Assembly (NCBI GenBank): GCA_018660505.1
Contig: JABJKE010000038.1
Location: 1-39,241, forward strand
DNA: 39,241 bases
Direction of reading: 5' to 3'
Source of the DNA: Rhodobiaceae bacterium
Lineage (GTDB): Bacteria; Pseudomonadota; Alphaproteobacteria; RS24
Every line of letters begins with the position of its first letter. The first letter of the stretch is position 1. Below the pieces are notes generated by a model. The model was not told the origin of the DNA, ran no database searches, and worked only from the letters and a program-made list of their open reading frames with translations. The position numbers and the translations under genes are program-made. Positions 1 to 8,937 of this stretch are shown here, piece by piece.

Positions 1-654
1 AACAACGGTTTCCGGGGCTTTTCGGTCTGCCGCCTTGAGCGCTCGGCGCAGTCGGCTCATGTGCACATCCACTGTGCGGTCTTCGACATAAATGCCGTGT
101 CCCCACACGCGGTCGAGCAATTGCTCGCGGCTGAACACACGTTCCGGGCTTTCCATCATCAGCGCCAATAGATGATACTCCTTTGGGCCGAGGTGGATAT
201 TTTTGTCGCCCCGCCTGACCTGCATGGTCAGCGGATTTAACGCGAGGTCTTCAAAAGTCAAAATCTCGTCGGATAAGGTCGGCCGCGCACGACGCAGCAA
301 AGCTTTCACGCGCGATACCAGCTCGCGCGGCGAAAACGGCTTGGTGATATAATCGTCGGCGCCAATGTCGAGCCCCAGAGTGCGATCGCTCTCTTCGCCG
401 CGCGCGCTCAATAGAATAATGGGAAGGGCTTTGGTTTCGGCGCGAGAGCGCAAAATGCGGCACACATCAATGCCCGAGGCCTCCGGCATCATCCAATCCA
501 TGACCAGCAAATCGGGCGCCCCTTCGGTTGCCATAAGGATGGCCTCGGCGCCATTTTCGGCTTGGGAAACCTCGAAGCCTGCGGTCTCTAAATTGTAACG
601 CAGCAGCTCTAATTGGGCTGGCTCATCATCTACAATAAGAACTTTGGCAGACAT
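1..654 (-). CDS. phoB: PhoB response regulator, phosphate regulon (C-terminus cut by window edge)
   Basis: Transcription factor activated by PhoR under phosphate limitation; binds Pho boxes. The 218 visible residues contain a receiver domain (about 1-120) with acidic D10, phospho-acceptor D53 in VMDWMMPEASG, switch S83 and K105 in YITKPFSPREL. A winged-helix OmpR/PhoB DNA-binding domain follows (about 130-218), ending in the recognition-helix region VEDRTVDVHMSRLRRAL. The family is about 229 residues long, so only some ten C-terminal residues lie outside the window. The start ATG at 654 is preceded by a GAGGGA ribosome site. It lies 13 bases after phoU on the same strand and is last in the phoR-pstSCAB-phoU-phoB block. 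Identity is very secure from motifs plus context. Confidence 0.96.
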   Translation of the reverse strand, partial: MSAKVLIVDDEPAQLELLRYNLETAGFEVSQAENGAEAILMATEGAPDLLVMDWMMPEASGIDVCRILRSRAETKALPIILLSARGEESDRTLGLDIGADDYITKPFSPRELVSRVKALLRRARPTLSDEILTFEDLALNPLTMQVRRGDKNIHLGPKEYHLLALMMESPERVFSREQLLDRVWGHGIYVEDRTVDVHMSRLRRALKAADRKAPETVV

Positions 655-667
655 TCAATATCCCTCG

Positions 668-1378
668 TTAGGCGCCTTTTTGGGTGCCGCTGCTCTCATC
701 GGCTTTAGGGCGGTCATCGCTGGGCAGCGTGCCGTTGACGAGGAAGTAAACTTGCTCGGCAATCCCCGTGGTATGATCGCCAATGCGTTCGATGTTTTTG
801 GCGATGAACAATAAATGCGAGCTGACTTCCGCAACTTCCGATTGCGCCGAAATCATCGCCAATAAATCGCGATACATGCTGGTGTGCAATTGGTCGACTT
901 GCTGGTCGCGGTCCCAGACGTCCATCGCCAAATCGGCATCGCTGGTGGCATAAGCATCGAGCACTTGATTCAGCATTTGCTGCACCAGGCTGGCCATGCG
1001 CGTCAGGCTGATGCTGTCCGCCCGATTGGTTTCGCTATCGATAATCACCCGACTGCGTTTGGCGATATTTTTGGCATAATCGCCAATGCGTTCCAGCACG
1101 GAAGCAATTTTAACGGCGGCAATAATGCGGCGTAAATCAGTGGCCATGGGCGAGCGGATGGCGATGATTTCAATGGCGCGCTCATTGAGATGAAACTCCA
1201 GCGCATCCAGCTCTTTATCCTTGGCGATAAGCGCGTCGATGGGGGCCGGGTTGCGCGCGTCTAATAATTCGGTGGCGGCCGCCAATTGTTGTTCCGCCAT
1301 GCCGCCCAATTGGGCAATCATGCGGTTTAATTCGGCGAGGTCGCGGTCGAACGCGGTGATGATATGTTGGTCTTCCAT
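668..1378 (-). CDS. phoU: PhoU phosphate signalling regulator
   Basis: A 236-residue, all-helical PhoU protein that links the Pst transporter to PhoR and damps Pho signalling when phosphate is plentiful; cytoplasmic. Two PhoU repeats are visible, each with the family pattern: RSPMATDLRRIIAAVKIASVLERIGDYAKNIA in the first half (given only as the region around residues 75-110) and LLFIAKNIERIGDHTTGIAE in the second. The ERIGD signature appears in both. The start overlaps the pstB stop by one base (TAATG), implying translational coupling. Length matches the family (about 235-240). Confidence 0.96.
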   Translation of the reverse strand: MEDQHIITAFDRDLAELNRMIAQLGGMAEQQLAAATELLDARNPAPIDALIAKDKELDALEFHLNERAIEIIAIRSPMATDLRRIIAAVKIASVLERIGDYAKNIAKRSRVIIDSETNRADSISLTRMASLVQQMLNQVLDAYATSDADLAMDVWDRDQQVDQLHTSMYRDLLAMISAQSEVAEVSSHLLFIAKNIERIGDHTTGIAEQVYFLVNGTLPSDDRPKADESSGTQKGA

Positions 1379-2154
1379 TAGCCAATCTTCCCTGAAATAT
1401 AAGCTTCGGTTTGTTGGTTTTTTGGGTTGGTGAAAATCTGCTGCGTCGCCCCATGCTCGACCACATTGCCGAGGTGAAAATAAGCGGTGCGTTGCGAAAT
1501 CCGCGCCGCCTGTTGCATCGAATGGGTCACAATCACAATGGTATAATCTTTGCGCAGCTCTTCCATCAGCTCCTCAATCACCGCTGTCGCAATCGGGTCC
1601 AGCGCCGAGCAGGGCTCATCCATCAACACGACATCTGGGCTTACCGCAATGGCGCGCGCGATGCACAGGCGTTGCTGCTGGCCGCCCGAAAGACTGGTGC
1701 CGCTGGCGCTCAACCGATCGCTGACTTCGGCCCATAGGCCGGCGCGTTTCAAGCTGCTTTCGACAATATGGTCTAATTGCTCGCGGCTTTGCGATAGCCC
1801 ATGAATACGCGGGCCATAGGCGACATTATCGTAAATCGATTTTGGAAAGGGGTTGGGTTTTTGAAACACCATGCCGACGCGGGCGCGCAATTCCACCACA
1901 TCAATATCTGAGCTGTAAATATCTTGGCCATCAATGGCGATATTGCCGTTCACGCGGCAGCCGTCGATGACGTCATTCATCCGATTGATGCAGCGCAAGA
2001 AAGTCGACTTGCCGCAGCCGGAAGGGCCAATGAGCGCCGTCACTTGGTTGGCGTTGACGTCGAGGTCAATGCCGTGCAAAGCCTGCGCCTCGCCGTAGAA
2101 AACATCGACGCCGCGGGCTTCAATTTTAATTTTTGGGTCTGTCGTGTCGTTCAT
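1378..2154 (-). CDS. pstB: PstB, phosphate ABC transporter ATPase
   Basis: ATP-binding subunit of the high-affinity phosphate importer, a cytoplasmic homodimer on PstA/PstC. Walker A is GPSGCGKST (about 43-51), the Q-loop is FQKPNPFP, the ABC signature is [13 protein letters not shown], and Walker B is [14 protein letters not shown] use the ATG at 2154 (258 residues, family about 257), one base after the pstA stop. A longer reading from 2202 would add 16 residues that overlap pstA and have no family counterpart. Confidence 0.97.
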   Translation of the reverse strand: MNDTTDPKIKIEARGVDVFYGEAQALHGIDLDVNANQVTALIGPSGCGKSTFLRCINRMNDVIDGCRVNGNIAIDGQDIYSSDIDVVELRARVGMVFQKPNPFPKSIYDNVAYGPRIHGLSQSREQLDHIVESSLKRAGLWAEVSDRLSASGTSLSGGQQQRLCIARAIAVSPDVVLMDEPCSALDPIATAVIEELMEELRKDYTIVIVTHSMQQAARISQRTAYFHLGNVVEHGATQQIFTNPKNQQTEAYISGKIG

Positions 2155-2155
2155 T

Positions 2156-3421
2156 TTACCATCGTTTCTCAAACCGTTTGCGGAAATAAATTGCCGTCGC
2201 ATTGACCAGCAAAAGCAGGCTCAATAAGACCACAATGCCAGCGCTCGTGCGCGCCATAAAGGCGCGTTCGGGATTGTTCGCCCACATGTAAATTTGCGCC
2301 GGTAAAACCGTCGCCTTGGCGGTGACATCGGTCGGCACATCGACGATAAAGGCCATCATGCCAATCATCAAAAGCGGCGCGGTTTCCCCCGCCGCCTGCG
2401 CCAGACCAATAATCGTGCCGGTTAAAATACCCGGCATCGCCAGCGGCAGAACATGATGCATAATCACCTGCAAGCGCGACGCTCCCACACCCATGGCGGC
2501 TTCGCGAATGGACGGGGGGATGGCCGCAAAAGCGGCGCGGGTTGGGATGATGATGCGCGGCAGGGTCATCAGCGCCAATACCAGCCCGCCAACCAGCGGG
2601 GCCGAGCGTGGCATGCCAAAGAAATTAATGAAGACCGCAAGCCCCAAGAGGCCAAAGACAATCGAGGGCACGGCCGCAAGATTGTTAATATTAACCTCAA
2701 TGATGCGGGTGAGGCGATTTTTAGGGGCGATTTCCTCGAGGTAAATCGCCGCCATAACGCCCAAGGGAAAACTCGCCAAAAGCGTGACCAGCAGCGTCCA
2801 TAGCGTGCCAACCAAAGCGCCGCGCAGGCCCGCCAGCTCAGGCTCACGGCTATCGCCATTGGTGAAAATTTTTGTCGCAAATTTGCGGCTAATGCGGCCT
2901 TCGGCGACCAATTGATCGAGCCAGGCCAAATCTTGGTTCGACACAACGCGTTCGTTTTCTGGCAGCTCGCGGTCAATCACCCCTTTTAACAAAAGGTCGA
3001 TATCATCCGAAAAAGTGACCGGCAGGCGAACGCTTGTACCGAGGCTCGAAGGATTGGCCAAAACATAATCGCGCACATCGTCGCTGGCGCCAAGGGAGAG
3101 TAATTTGCCAAGCGCGCGTTTATCGCGTCGGCCTTGCACGTCGGGAAATTGAGCCCGCAGCGAGGCGCGTGCCAGCCCCCGCCAATCGCTATCGGCCAGA
3201 TTTTGCGTATCGATATGGCGTTCGCTAATCTCTATATCCAAGGTCACATAATGTTGGGTAAAGGCGGGCAGTGACGAAATTAAAATCGAGCCCATGAGAA
3301 ACAGCAAAATAAGCCCCGCCGTGCAAATGGCGCCGATGCCAAAAGCTTTAAAGCGGGTTTCGGCGCGATAGCGTTTCGCCAATTGGGCTTTTCGGGCGTC
3401 GGTTTGGGAAAACTCAGTCAT
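2156..3421 (-). CDS. pstA: PstA, phosphate ABC transporter permease with long N-terminal domain
   Basis: Inner-membrane permease subunit of the Pst importer. The 421 residues are much longer than E. coli PstA (about 296). One membrane helix near residues 25-50 is followed by about 150 extracytoplasmic residues of the DUF3333 type, known from alphaproteobacterial PstA. A standard permease domain with about five helices comes next, including the EAA-type loop [20 protein letters not shown]. The start ATG at 3421 overlaps the pstC stop by 8 bases and gives MTEFSQTD. The longer reading from 3457 would run further into pstC. The overlap implies coupled translation of the two permeases. Confidence 0.95.
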   Translation of the reverse strand: MTEFSQTDARKAQLAKRYRAETRFKAFGIGAICTAGLILLFLMGSILISSLPAFTQHYVTLDIEISERHIDTQNLADSDWRGLARASLRAQFPDVQGRRDKRALGKLLSLGASDDVRDYVLANPSSLGTSVRLPVTFSDDIDLLLKGVIDRELPENERVVSNQDLAWLDQLVAEGRISRKFATKIFTNGDSREPELAGLRGALVGTLWTLLVTLLASFPLGVMAAIYLEEIAPKNRLTRIIEVNINNLAAVPSIVFGLLGLAVFINFFGMPRSAPLVGGLVLALMTLPRIIIPTRAAFAAIPPSIREAAMGVGASRLQVIMHHVLPLAMPGILTGTIIGLAQAAGETAPLLMIGMMAFIVDVPTDVTAKATVLPAQIYMWANNPERAFMARTSAGIVVLLSLLLLVNATAIYFRKRFEKRW

Positions 3422-4805
3422 ATTGCTCTCGGTATTTATTAACCACATAAAGCGCAAGAATATTCAGCGCTAGGGTGATGAAAAACAGCACCAGCCCAAG
3501 CGCAAAAGCGGCCAGGGTTTTGGCGCTGTCGAACTCTTGGTCCCCGACCAGCAACATGACAATTTGCACGGTTACCGTGGTCACGCTTTCAAACGGATTG
3601 GCCGTTAGATTAGCGGCAACGCCAGCCGCCATCACCACAATCATAGTCTCGCCAATGGCCCGCGAAATGGCCAGAAGAATGGCGCTCACAATGCCTGGCA
3701 GAGCGGCCGGCAGCACCACTTGTTTAATGGTCTCAGAATGGGTGGCACCCAGGGCGGCAGCGCCATCGCGGAGGGTTTGCGGCACCGCGTTGATGACGTC
3801 ATCGGAAAGCGAGGAGATGAAGGGGATAATCATAATGCCCATGACAAGACCGGCCGCCAGTGCCGATTCCGACGATAGGGTGAGGCCAATATCGGCACCG
3901 CCATCGCGTAAAAACGGCGCCACCACCAAGGCAGCGAAAAAGCCATAGACGACGGTCGGAATTCCCGCCAGCATTTCAATGCCCGGCTTGGCGACGCCGC
4001 GCAATCTTGGGCTGGCATATTCCGACAGATAAACCGCCGACATTAGACCGATGGGCACGGCCACGACCATGGCGATGAGGGTAATCATCAAAGTGCCCGC
4101 AAAAAGCGGTATCGCCCCGAAAGAACCTGAGCCGCCAGCTTGGTCTTCGCGAATGGCGATTTGCGGCGACCAATGCAGGCCGAAAAGAAACTCACTGACC
4201 GAGACGGTGGCGAAAAACCGGATGGTTTCAAAAATCAGCGATAAGACAATGCCAACGGTCGTCAGCACGGCGATGGCGGAGGCGACGAGCATAATCCATT
4301 GCGCCACTCGCTCGACCGAATGGCGGGCGGTGAAGCGCAGCGCGATTTTACGAACGCCCAGTCCCGCGCCGGCGATTGCCAAGAGCAACACGGCGAGACT
4401 GCGGGCTTGTAAAGAGCGCGCCACTAAATCGGCGTAATAAGTTGTCGCTTCGGCAATCGTGTCGTCGATGAAAGCGGCGCTGATGGAGCCCGCATAATAG
4501 GCCTTGGTTTTGGCAATCATGACGTTTAATTCGCCGAGGGAGGCGGTATTGGCGCGCGCTTTTAAAAAGCTCTCCAATAAAGCGTCGATGACCAGCGGCG
4601 AGACGCCGGTCCAGACAACCAAGAGAACAATGGGAATGAATGTGGCGCAAATAACCAGAAAGCTTGCGTGATAGACATCGCGCGAATGTTGTTTCTGACT
4701 GACACCATGTGCCCCAGATGCCAGCTTATGAATGCGCCGACGGCCAAAGAAAAACGAGAAAAGGCCCAACCCGACAAGACAAAGAAAGAGGGAGCTAGCG
4801 CTCAT
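3414..4805 (-). CDS. pstC: PstC, phosphate ABC transporter permease
   Basis: Partner permease to PstA. The 463-residue form has an extra N-terminal half: two or three membrane helices (about 5-20, 40-70, 130-150) flank a soluble segment. The conserved permease domain follows, with the phrases IPLFAGTLMITLIAMVVAVP and AGIPTVVYGFFA and the loop RDGAAALGATHSETIKQVVLP. The ATG at 4805 is used; an in-frame GTG at 4835 would add ten residues (MPVGYEKANP), and neither start has a strong ribosome site. It lies 48 bases after pstS. The family assignment is secure and the exact start is not. Confidence 0.94.
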   Translation of the reverse strand: MSASSLFLCLVGLGLFSFFFGRRRIHKLASGAHGVSQKQHSRDVYHASFLVICATFIPIVLLVVWTGVSPLVIDALLESFLKARANTASLGELNVMIAKTKAYYAGSISAAFIDDTIAEATTYYADLVARSLQARSLAVLLLAIAGAGLGVRKIALRFTARHSVERVAQWIMLVASAIAVLTTVGIVLSLIFETIRFFATVSVSEFLFGLHWSPQIAIREDQAGGSGSFGAIPLFAGTLMITLIAMVVAVPIGLMSAVYLSEYASPRLRGVAKPGIEMLAGIPTVVYGFFAALVVAPFLRDGGADIGLTLSSESALAAGLVMGIMIIPFISSLSDDVINAVPQTLRDGAAALGATHSETIKQVVLPAALPGIVSAILLAISRAIGETMIVVMAAGVAANLTANPFESVTTVTVQIVMLLVGDQEFDSAKTLAAFALGLVLFFITLALNILALYVVNKYREQYD

Positions 4806-4853
4806 AGGGTTGGCCTTTTCATAGCCGACTGGCACCCGCCAGCCCGCGTTAGA

Positions 4854-5909
4854 TTACATCGATAGTTTTGTCAGATTCTGACCATCTTTGCGATATTTTA
4901 AACGCTCTTGGCGCGGCAGAGGAATAAGCCCTTTGTCGAGCAAATAGCCGTCTTCGCCGAAAGCGTCTTCGCTGGTGAACTCACGCACATATTCCAAAAT
5001 GCCGGGCACTGTGCCCACATGCGCTTGTTTAATGTAGAAATAAAGCGAGCGGGAGATGCCGTATTTTCCATCGGCAATATTGTCGAAACTCGGCACGACG
5101 TCTTCGACAATGGCCCCGCGAATTTTCTCGGCATTTTGGTCGAGAAAGCTAAAACCAAACACCCCGACGGCGCGTGAATTGGCGGCCAGTTTCGAAACCA
5201 TGAGGTTGTCATTCTCGCCCGCATCAATCCAGCCGCCATCTTCGCGAATGGTTCGGGTGAGTTTTTTCCAGAGAGATTTATCGGTTTTCTTTAAGGCTTT
5301 CATATGAGGAAAGGAATTGGCGCCTTTGGACATAGCTAATTCTTGAAACGCATCGCGCGTGCCCGAGGTTGGGGGCGGGCCCAGAATTTCAATTTTCATA
5401 TCCGGCAAGGAGGCATCAATATCGCTCCACTTTTTGTACGGATTGGCAATCGGCGCACACCATGCGGCTTGGCACGGCTTATTGGGGTCTGGCACAAGTT
5501 TGGCGGTGGCCAGATAAATTTGTTTGCGGGTCAGTTTTAGTGGCACACCGTTGCGCGCATTGGCCAGAACAATGCCGTCAAAGCCGATAACAATTTCGGT
5601 CATGTCGATGCCATTGGCTTGGCATTTATCAAATTCTTTTTTCTTAATCCGGCGGGACGCATTGGTGACATCGGGATGCTGCAAGCCAATGCCCGAGCAG
5701 AATAATTTCAAGCCGCCGCCAGACCCCGTGGCTTCCACAACCGGGGTTTTAAACTTGCCCATCCGCCCGAATTGTTCGGCCACAGAAGTGGCAAACGGAA
5801 ACACGGTGGAAGAGCCGACCACTTCTATTTGGTCGCGCGCGTGGGCATGGACGGGGATGGAAATCGCCATAGCGAGGATGGAAAGGGATAAGCCAAATCT
5901 AGTCATCAT
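4854..5909 (-). CDS. pstS: PstS, periplasmic phosphate-binding protein
   Basis: Captures phosphate in the periplasm and delivers it to PstCA. The 351 residues start with a clear signal peptide (hydrophobic core about 5-18, probable cleavage after HAHA near residue 24). The mature start, IEVVGSSTVFPFATSVAEQF, carries the phosphate-binding SSTVFP loop. Further family motifs are EATGSGGGLKLFC and GPPPTSGTRDAFQELAM, the second binding-site loop. The start could be either of two adjacent ATGs (5909 or 5906). It is the first pst gene and has a candidate Pho box about 95 bases upstream. Confidence 0.96.
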   Translation of the reverse strand: MMTRFGLSLSILAMAISIPVHAHARDQIEVVGSSTVFPFATSVAEQFGRMGKFKTPVVEATGSGGGLKLFCSGIGLQHPDVTNASRRIKKKEFDKCQANGIDMTEIVIGFDGIVLANARNGVPLKLTRKQIYLATAKLVPDPNKPCQAAWCAPIANPYKKWSDIDASLPDMKIEILGPPPTSGTRDAFQELAMSKGANSFPHMKALKKTDKSLWKKLTRTIREDGGWIDAGENDNLMVSKLAANSRAVGVFGFSFLDQNAEKIRGAIVEDVVPSFDNIADGKYGISRSLYFYIKQAHVGTVPGILEYVREFTSEDAFGEDGYLLDKGLIPLPRQERLKYRKDGQNLTKLSM

Positions 5910-6002
5910 AGAACTCCAAAATTAACACTAGTTTCACAGGCAAGCACCATGCTTGTTAAACCTGCTGACAAGCGCACCATGGCGGGGTTTCGAGACCCTT
6001 GT

Positions 6003-6020
6003 GTGACGTCCATGTTACAG
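6003..6020 (-). promoter_or_regulatory. Candidate Pho box upstream of pstS
   Basis: Read on the minus strand this is CTGTAACATGGACGTCAC. It splits into two 7-base half sites, CTGTAAC and ACGTCAC, separated by 4 bases. That is the 7-4-7 geometry of the PhoB box (consensus CTGTCAT-N4-CTGTCAC). Each half matches its consensus half at five of seven bases. It lies 93 bases upstream of the pstS ATG, in the phoR-pstS gap, where a PhoB-driven promoter is expected. The spacer is less AT-rich than usual, so this is a likely but degenerate site. Confidence 0.5.
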
Positions 6021-6039
6021 TTTTATGAAGGCGGGGCGG

Positions 6040-6057
6040 CTAGCTTGAAAAAGCTGG
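6040..6057. other. Short hairpin in the phoR-pstS gap
   Basis: CTAGCTT and AAGCTGG can pair (one G-T pair) around a GAAA loop. No T-run follows on the minus strand, so it is not a standard terminator. It could be a processing or pausing element between phoR and pstS, or chance. Confidence 0.3.
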
Positions 6058-6058
6058 G

Positions 6059-6093
6059 CACAGCCTAGCCATAGACTAGCTCATAGCCTAGCT
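6059..6093. repeat. Three tandem 11-12 base repeats overlapping the phoR stop
   Basis: Copies read CACAGCCTAGC, CATAGACTAGCT and CATAGCCTAGCT, directly adjacent. The last copy runs through the phoR TAG codon (6088-6090) and encodes its final residue. The repeat is therefore partly coding. It may be a slippage-prone tract at the end of phoR or a small operator. No function is evident. Confidence 0.5.
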
Positions 6094-7125
6094 ATCGCGG
6101 CGCAAACTCACGCAAAAGCTGGTTTTTCCAGCGGCGCTGGTAATCCGCAAACGGCCAAGGTGTCGGTTGACAATATGCTTCACAATCGCCAGTCCCAGCC
6201 CCGTGCCGCCCATTTGGCGGGCTCTTCCGGCATCGATTCGATAAAACCGTTCGGTCAGCCGAGCGATATCTTGCGGGTCGATGGTGGGCCCTTGATTGAC
6301 GACGTCGACGCATAGGAGGTTTTGCGCCGTCGTTTCGTCTAGGCGGAAAGCCAAGTCTATTTGGCTGCCAGTGTCGCCATATCGAATGGCGTTCTCGATG
6401 AGGTTTTGAAACACTTGGCGTAATTCGTCCGCTTTGCCGAAAACATTTAGCTGGTCGGCCGAGAGGTTATCGTGCAACTGCCATTGAAAGCTCATTTGCT
6501 TGGCTTGAGACTGCGCTGAGAGAGCCTCTACGGTTTGCTCGACGATTGCGTATAGAGCTACTTGGTCATTTGGCGTGCGATGCTCGATGGCCTCCACGCG
6601 CGAAAGCGATAAGAGGTCGTCAATCAGGCGCTGCATGCGCTCGGCTTCCGATTGCATAATGGCGAGAAACTTCTCGCGCGTCTCGGGGCTTTCGCCCGCG
6701 CCCTCTTTGAGGGTTTCGATAAATCCCGATAGGGCGGATAACGGCGAACGCAGCTCGTGGCTGACATTGGCGACGAAATCCGAGCGAATGCGGTCGACCG
6801 ACACAGTGTCGGTATTATCCAGAATAACCACCAGCACATGAGTTTCTTCGAAAGGGGCGACGCGCAACTGAAACTCGCGGCGCAGCTTATCGGTGCGAAA
6901 ATAAGTCAGCTCGCTCACCATCGCTTGGTCGCGCGCGGCGCGCAAAGTCTCGACAAAATCTTCATGGCGAATAAACCGTTCCATCGGATAATTGGCGATT
7001 TGCTGGCCGAGCAGGGCGAACATTTTATCATTGGCCGCCACGACGACCCCGCGCGCATCCAAGAGGGCGCAGGCTTCGTCTATCCATAAAGCCATATTGG
7101 CAAATCTATCTTCAATAGCCGTCAT
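6088..7125 (-). CDS. phoR: PhoR-type sensor histidine kinase without membrane helices
   Basis: Histidine kinase partnering PhoB. The 345 residues contain a PAS-like domain (about 10-105), then a dimerisation/phospho-acceptor helix with H123 in DFVANVSHELRSPLSAL, and an ATP-binding domain with N-box NLIENAIRYG (N245) and G2 box GGTGLGLAIVKHIV (about 307-320). I see no membrane helix, unlike E. coli PhoR, so it appears cytosolic or peripheral. The G1 box is unusual: VNQGPTI where the family has a DxGxGI-type motif, so the adenine-contacting Asp is N277 and the second Gly is T281. The ATG at 7125 has a purine-rich AAAGAGAT site upstream. Position directly before pstS supports the name. Confidence 0.92.
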   Translation of the reverse strand: MTAIEDRFANMALWIDEACALLDARGVVVAANDKMFALLGQQIANYPMERFIRHEDFVETLRAARDQAMVSELTYFRTDKLRREFQLRVAPFEETHVLVVILDNTDTVSVDRIRSDFVANVSHELRSPLSALSGFIETLKEGAGESPETREKFLAIMQSEAERMQRLIDDLLSLSRVEAIEHRTPNDQVALYAIVEQTVEALSAQSQAKQMSFQWQLHDNLSADQLNVFGKADELRQVFQNLIENAIRYGDTGSQIDLAFRLDETTAQNLLCVDVVNQGPTIDPQDIARLTERFYRIDAGRARQMGGTGLGLAIVKHIVNRHLGRLRITSAAGKTSFCVSLRRDS

Positions 7126-7315
7126 GGGTATCTCTTTACATTTGGTCTTACATTTCGACCGGTGGCTTGGGGGTGGCGCCACGAGGAAGGTCTAGCACAG
7201 TCGGGGTCAGAGAAGCAAAGTCGCTTCGACGGTGGCATCGGGCACGTTTACTTTCCATTGCGACAAATTGGGTGTTGCGCTGTGGCGGCGGAGCAGTTAG
7301 AAACCTCAATCAGTG

Positions 7316-7391
7316 GGGCCCGTAGCTCAGGTGGTAGAGCAACTGACTTTTAATCAGTGGGTCGAAGGTTCGAATCCTTCCGGGCTCACCA
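7316..7391 (+). tRNA. tRNA-Lys(UUU)
   Basis: Full cloverleaf. Acceptor GGGCCCG pairs with CGGGCTC (one G-T pair). The D stem is GCTC/GAGC, the anticodon stem ACTGA/TCAGT around loop CTTTTAA (anticodon TTT at 7349-7351), and the T stem GAAGG/CCTTC around TTCGAAT. The discriminator is A and CCA is encoded. There is no integrase or repeated 3' fragment nearby, so it is not visibly used as an integration site. Confidence 0.97.
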
Positions 7392-7435
7392 TTGTTTTCT
7401 CATCGCAATAGATATCTAGCCGTTGGATTAACCTT

Positions 7436-7456
7436 CCAGCCGCGCGACTGGCTTTT
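7436..7456 (+). terminator. Weak candidate terminator after tRNA-Lys
   Basis: A CCAG...CTGG stem with inner C-G pairs and one C-A mismatch is followed by CTTTT. It is 45 bases past the tRNA end. The stem is short and the T-run only four bases, so this is a low-confidence call. On the other strand the same hairpin forms with a G-T pair but has no T-run. Confidence 0.25.
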
Positions 7457-7459
7457 GGC

Positions 7460-8824
7460 TTAAATAAATACGCTGAGCCCCATCACCGAGAGGGTGGCGA
7501 CAACCGGAATCACCACAGTGACCAAGCCGACATCTTTATAGGCTTGTTTATGCGTCAGCTGCGTGACCGTCAGCATGGCGATAACCGCGCCGCAATGGGG
7601 CAGGCTATCGAAACCGCCGCTCGCCATGGCCATAATGCGGTGCAATTGCTCGACCGGAATGCCCATCGCCAAATAGCTATCGGCCATGGTCGCCATGAAA
7701 ATTTGCAAGCCCCCAGAAGCCGACCCGGTAATCGCCGAGACCACAGAGACCGAAGCAAAAGCTGATATTTTAGGCGGTAAGCCCGAGTTCAACATGGCCG
7801 AAGAGAAATCTTGAAAGCCGATGGTTTGCACCACAATGCCACCAAAGCCAATAACCGCAGCGGTGTTAAGCAAGGGCATGACCGCGTCATTAGTGCCTTC
7901 GCCGAACACCGTCAGCGCTCTGCCATGCAAGGTGGGGAATAAAGCATAAGCCAAAACACTGCCCAGAATGAGCGATAGGCTCGGCCAGAAAATCGATTGT
8001 TTGGAGGCAAAACCTATCACTTCCGCCACCATGCCCTCGCTTGGGGCCAGCCCCGCCGATAGCAAAAGCCGCGGCAAGAGAATGGTCGCGATGACGCTGA
8101 CCAGAGGAATAATGGCGATTTGCCATTTGGGCATGTCGTCGCTGGCGACAATGTTTTCTACTTTATCTCGCGGGCCCGGCTCAAAGCCCTCGCCATTGGT
8201 TTGGGCGATTTTGCGTTGCCGCTCCAAATACACCATGCCGAGGCCAAACATAATGGCGCCCCCGACCAGTCCCAAAATAGGGGCGGCGAATAAATCTGTG
8301 CCGAGTTTCACCGAGGGGATGACATTTTGAATGGAAGGCGTTCCAGGCAGGGCGGTAAGAGTGAAAGTGCCCGCGCCCAAAGCCAAGGCCGCGCAAAACA
8401 AACGCTTGGGAATATCGGCCTGTTTCAACAAGCTGAGCCCCAAAGGATACATGGCAAAAATCACCACAAACACAACCACGCCGCCATAGGTCAGCGCCGC
8501 CGAAGCCAAAACGGTAATCCATAAAGCCCGATGCGCGCCAAGCCGGTCGACCATTGCCAAAGCGATGGAGGTGGCCGCTTTGCTTTCGCCCATCACGCGA
8601 CCGAATATGGCGCCGGCGATAAACAGGAGAAAGAAACGGCCAGCAAAACTAAACGTGCCCAGCGGCCCAGAGGCATAATGTTGAGACAAAGCTTCGTGGA
8701 CGGGAAGGCCATTGGTGAGAGCCACAACCAGGCCGCATAAAAGCGACGCGAATAAAATGTTAACCCCACGTAACGCGAGAAAAATAAGCAAAGCCAAACC
8801 GACCAGCAAACCCAAATAAGCCAT
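7460..8824 (-). CDS. GntP-family permease (organic acid:H+ symporter)
   Basis: An integral membrane protein of 454 residues with about 12 hydrophobic helices, the normal size for GntP/COG2610 carriers that import gluconate-like sugar acids or short hydroxy acids. Family features include the early segment AGAIFGRVMGESKAATSIA, the segment ALTYGGVVVFVVIFAMYPL, LTALPGTPSIQN in the middle, and the late SGSASGGLQI and ASGGFDSLPHCGAV phrases. The ATG at 8824 has a GGGAGGG site 8 bases upstream. It is divergent from the MFS gene at 8938, and no catabolic enzyme gene adjoins it, so the substrate cannot be named. Confidence 0.88.
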   Translation of the reverse strand: MAYLGLLVGLALLIFLALRGVNILFASLLCGLVVALTNGLPVHEALSQHYASGPLGTFSFAGRFFLLFIAGAIFGRVMGESKAATSIALAMVDRLGAHRALWITVLASAALTYGGVVVFVVIFAMYPLGLSLLKQADIPKRLFCAALALGAGTFTLTALPGTPSIQNVIPSVKLGTDLFAAPILGLVGGAIMFGLGMVYLERQRKIAQTNGEGFEPGPRDKVENIVASDDMPKWQIAIIPLVSVIATILLPRLLLSAGLAPSEGMVAEVIGFASKQSIFWPSLSLILGSVLAYALFPTLHGRALTVFGEGTNDAVMPLLNTAAVIGFGGIVVQTIGFQDFSSAMLNSGLPPKISAFASVSVVSAITGSASGGLQIFMATMADSYLAMGIPVEQLHRIMAMASGGFDSLPHCGAVIAMLTVTQLTHKQAYKDVGLVTVVIPVVATLSVMGLSVFI

Positions 8825-8883
8825 ATATATACCCTCCCCAAAAACAAGAGCTTAAGCCAGATTTGCGAAGTTGCAATGCGGCG

Positions 8884-8911
8884 TTTACAGCGTCGCCTTT
8901 TAGGCTATGGT
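8884..8911 (+). promoter_or_regulatory. Candidate sigma-70 promoter for the MFS gene
   Basis: TTTACA (8884-8889), a 16-base spacer and TATGGT (8906-8911) lie in the 113-base divergent gap, 27 bases before the ATG at 8938. The match is fair but unproven. Confidence 0.35.
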
Positions 8912-8937
8912 TTGGCTTCACCTTTTGGGAGGCCTAA

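Noticed and set aside
7316-7391. tRNA-Lys as an integration site for a mobile element
   Set aside because: There is no integrase and no repeated tRNA 3' end downstream; the neighbours look like ordinary metabolic genes.
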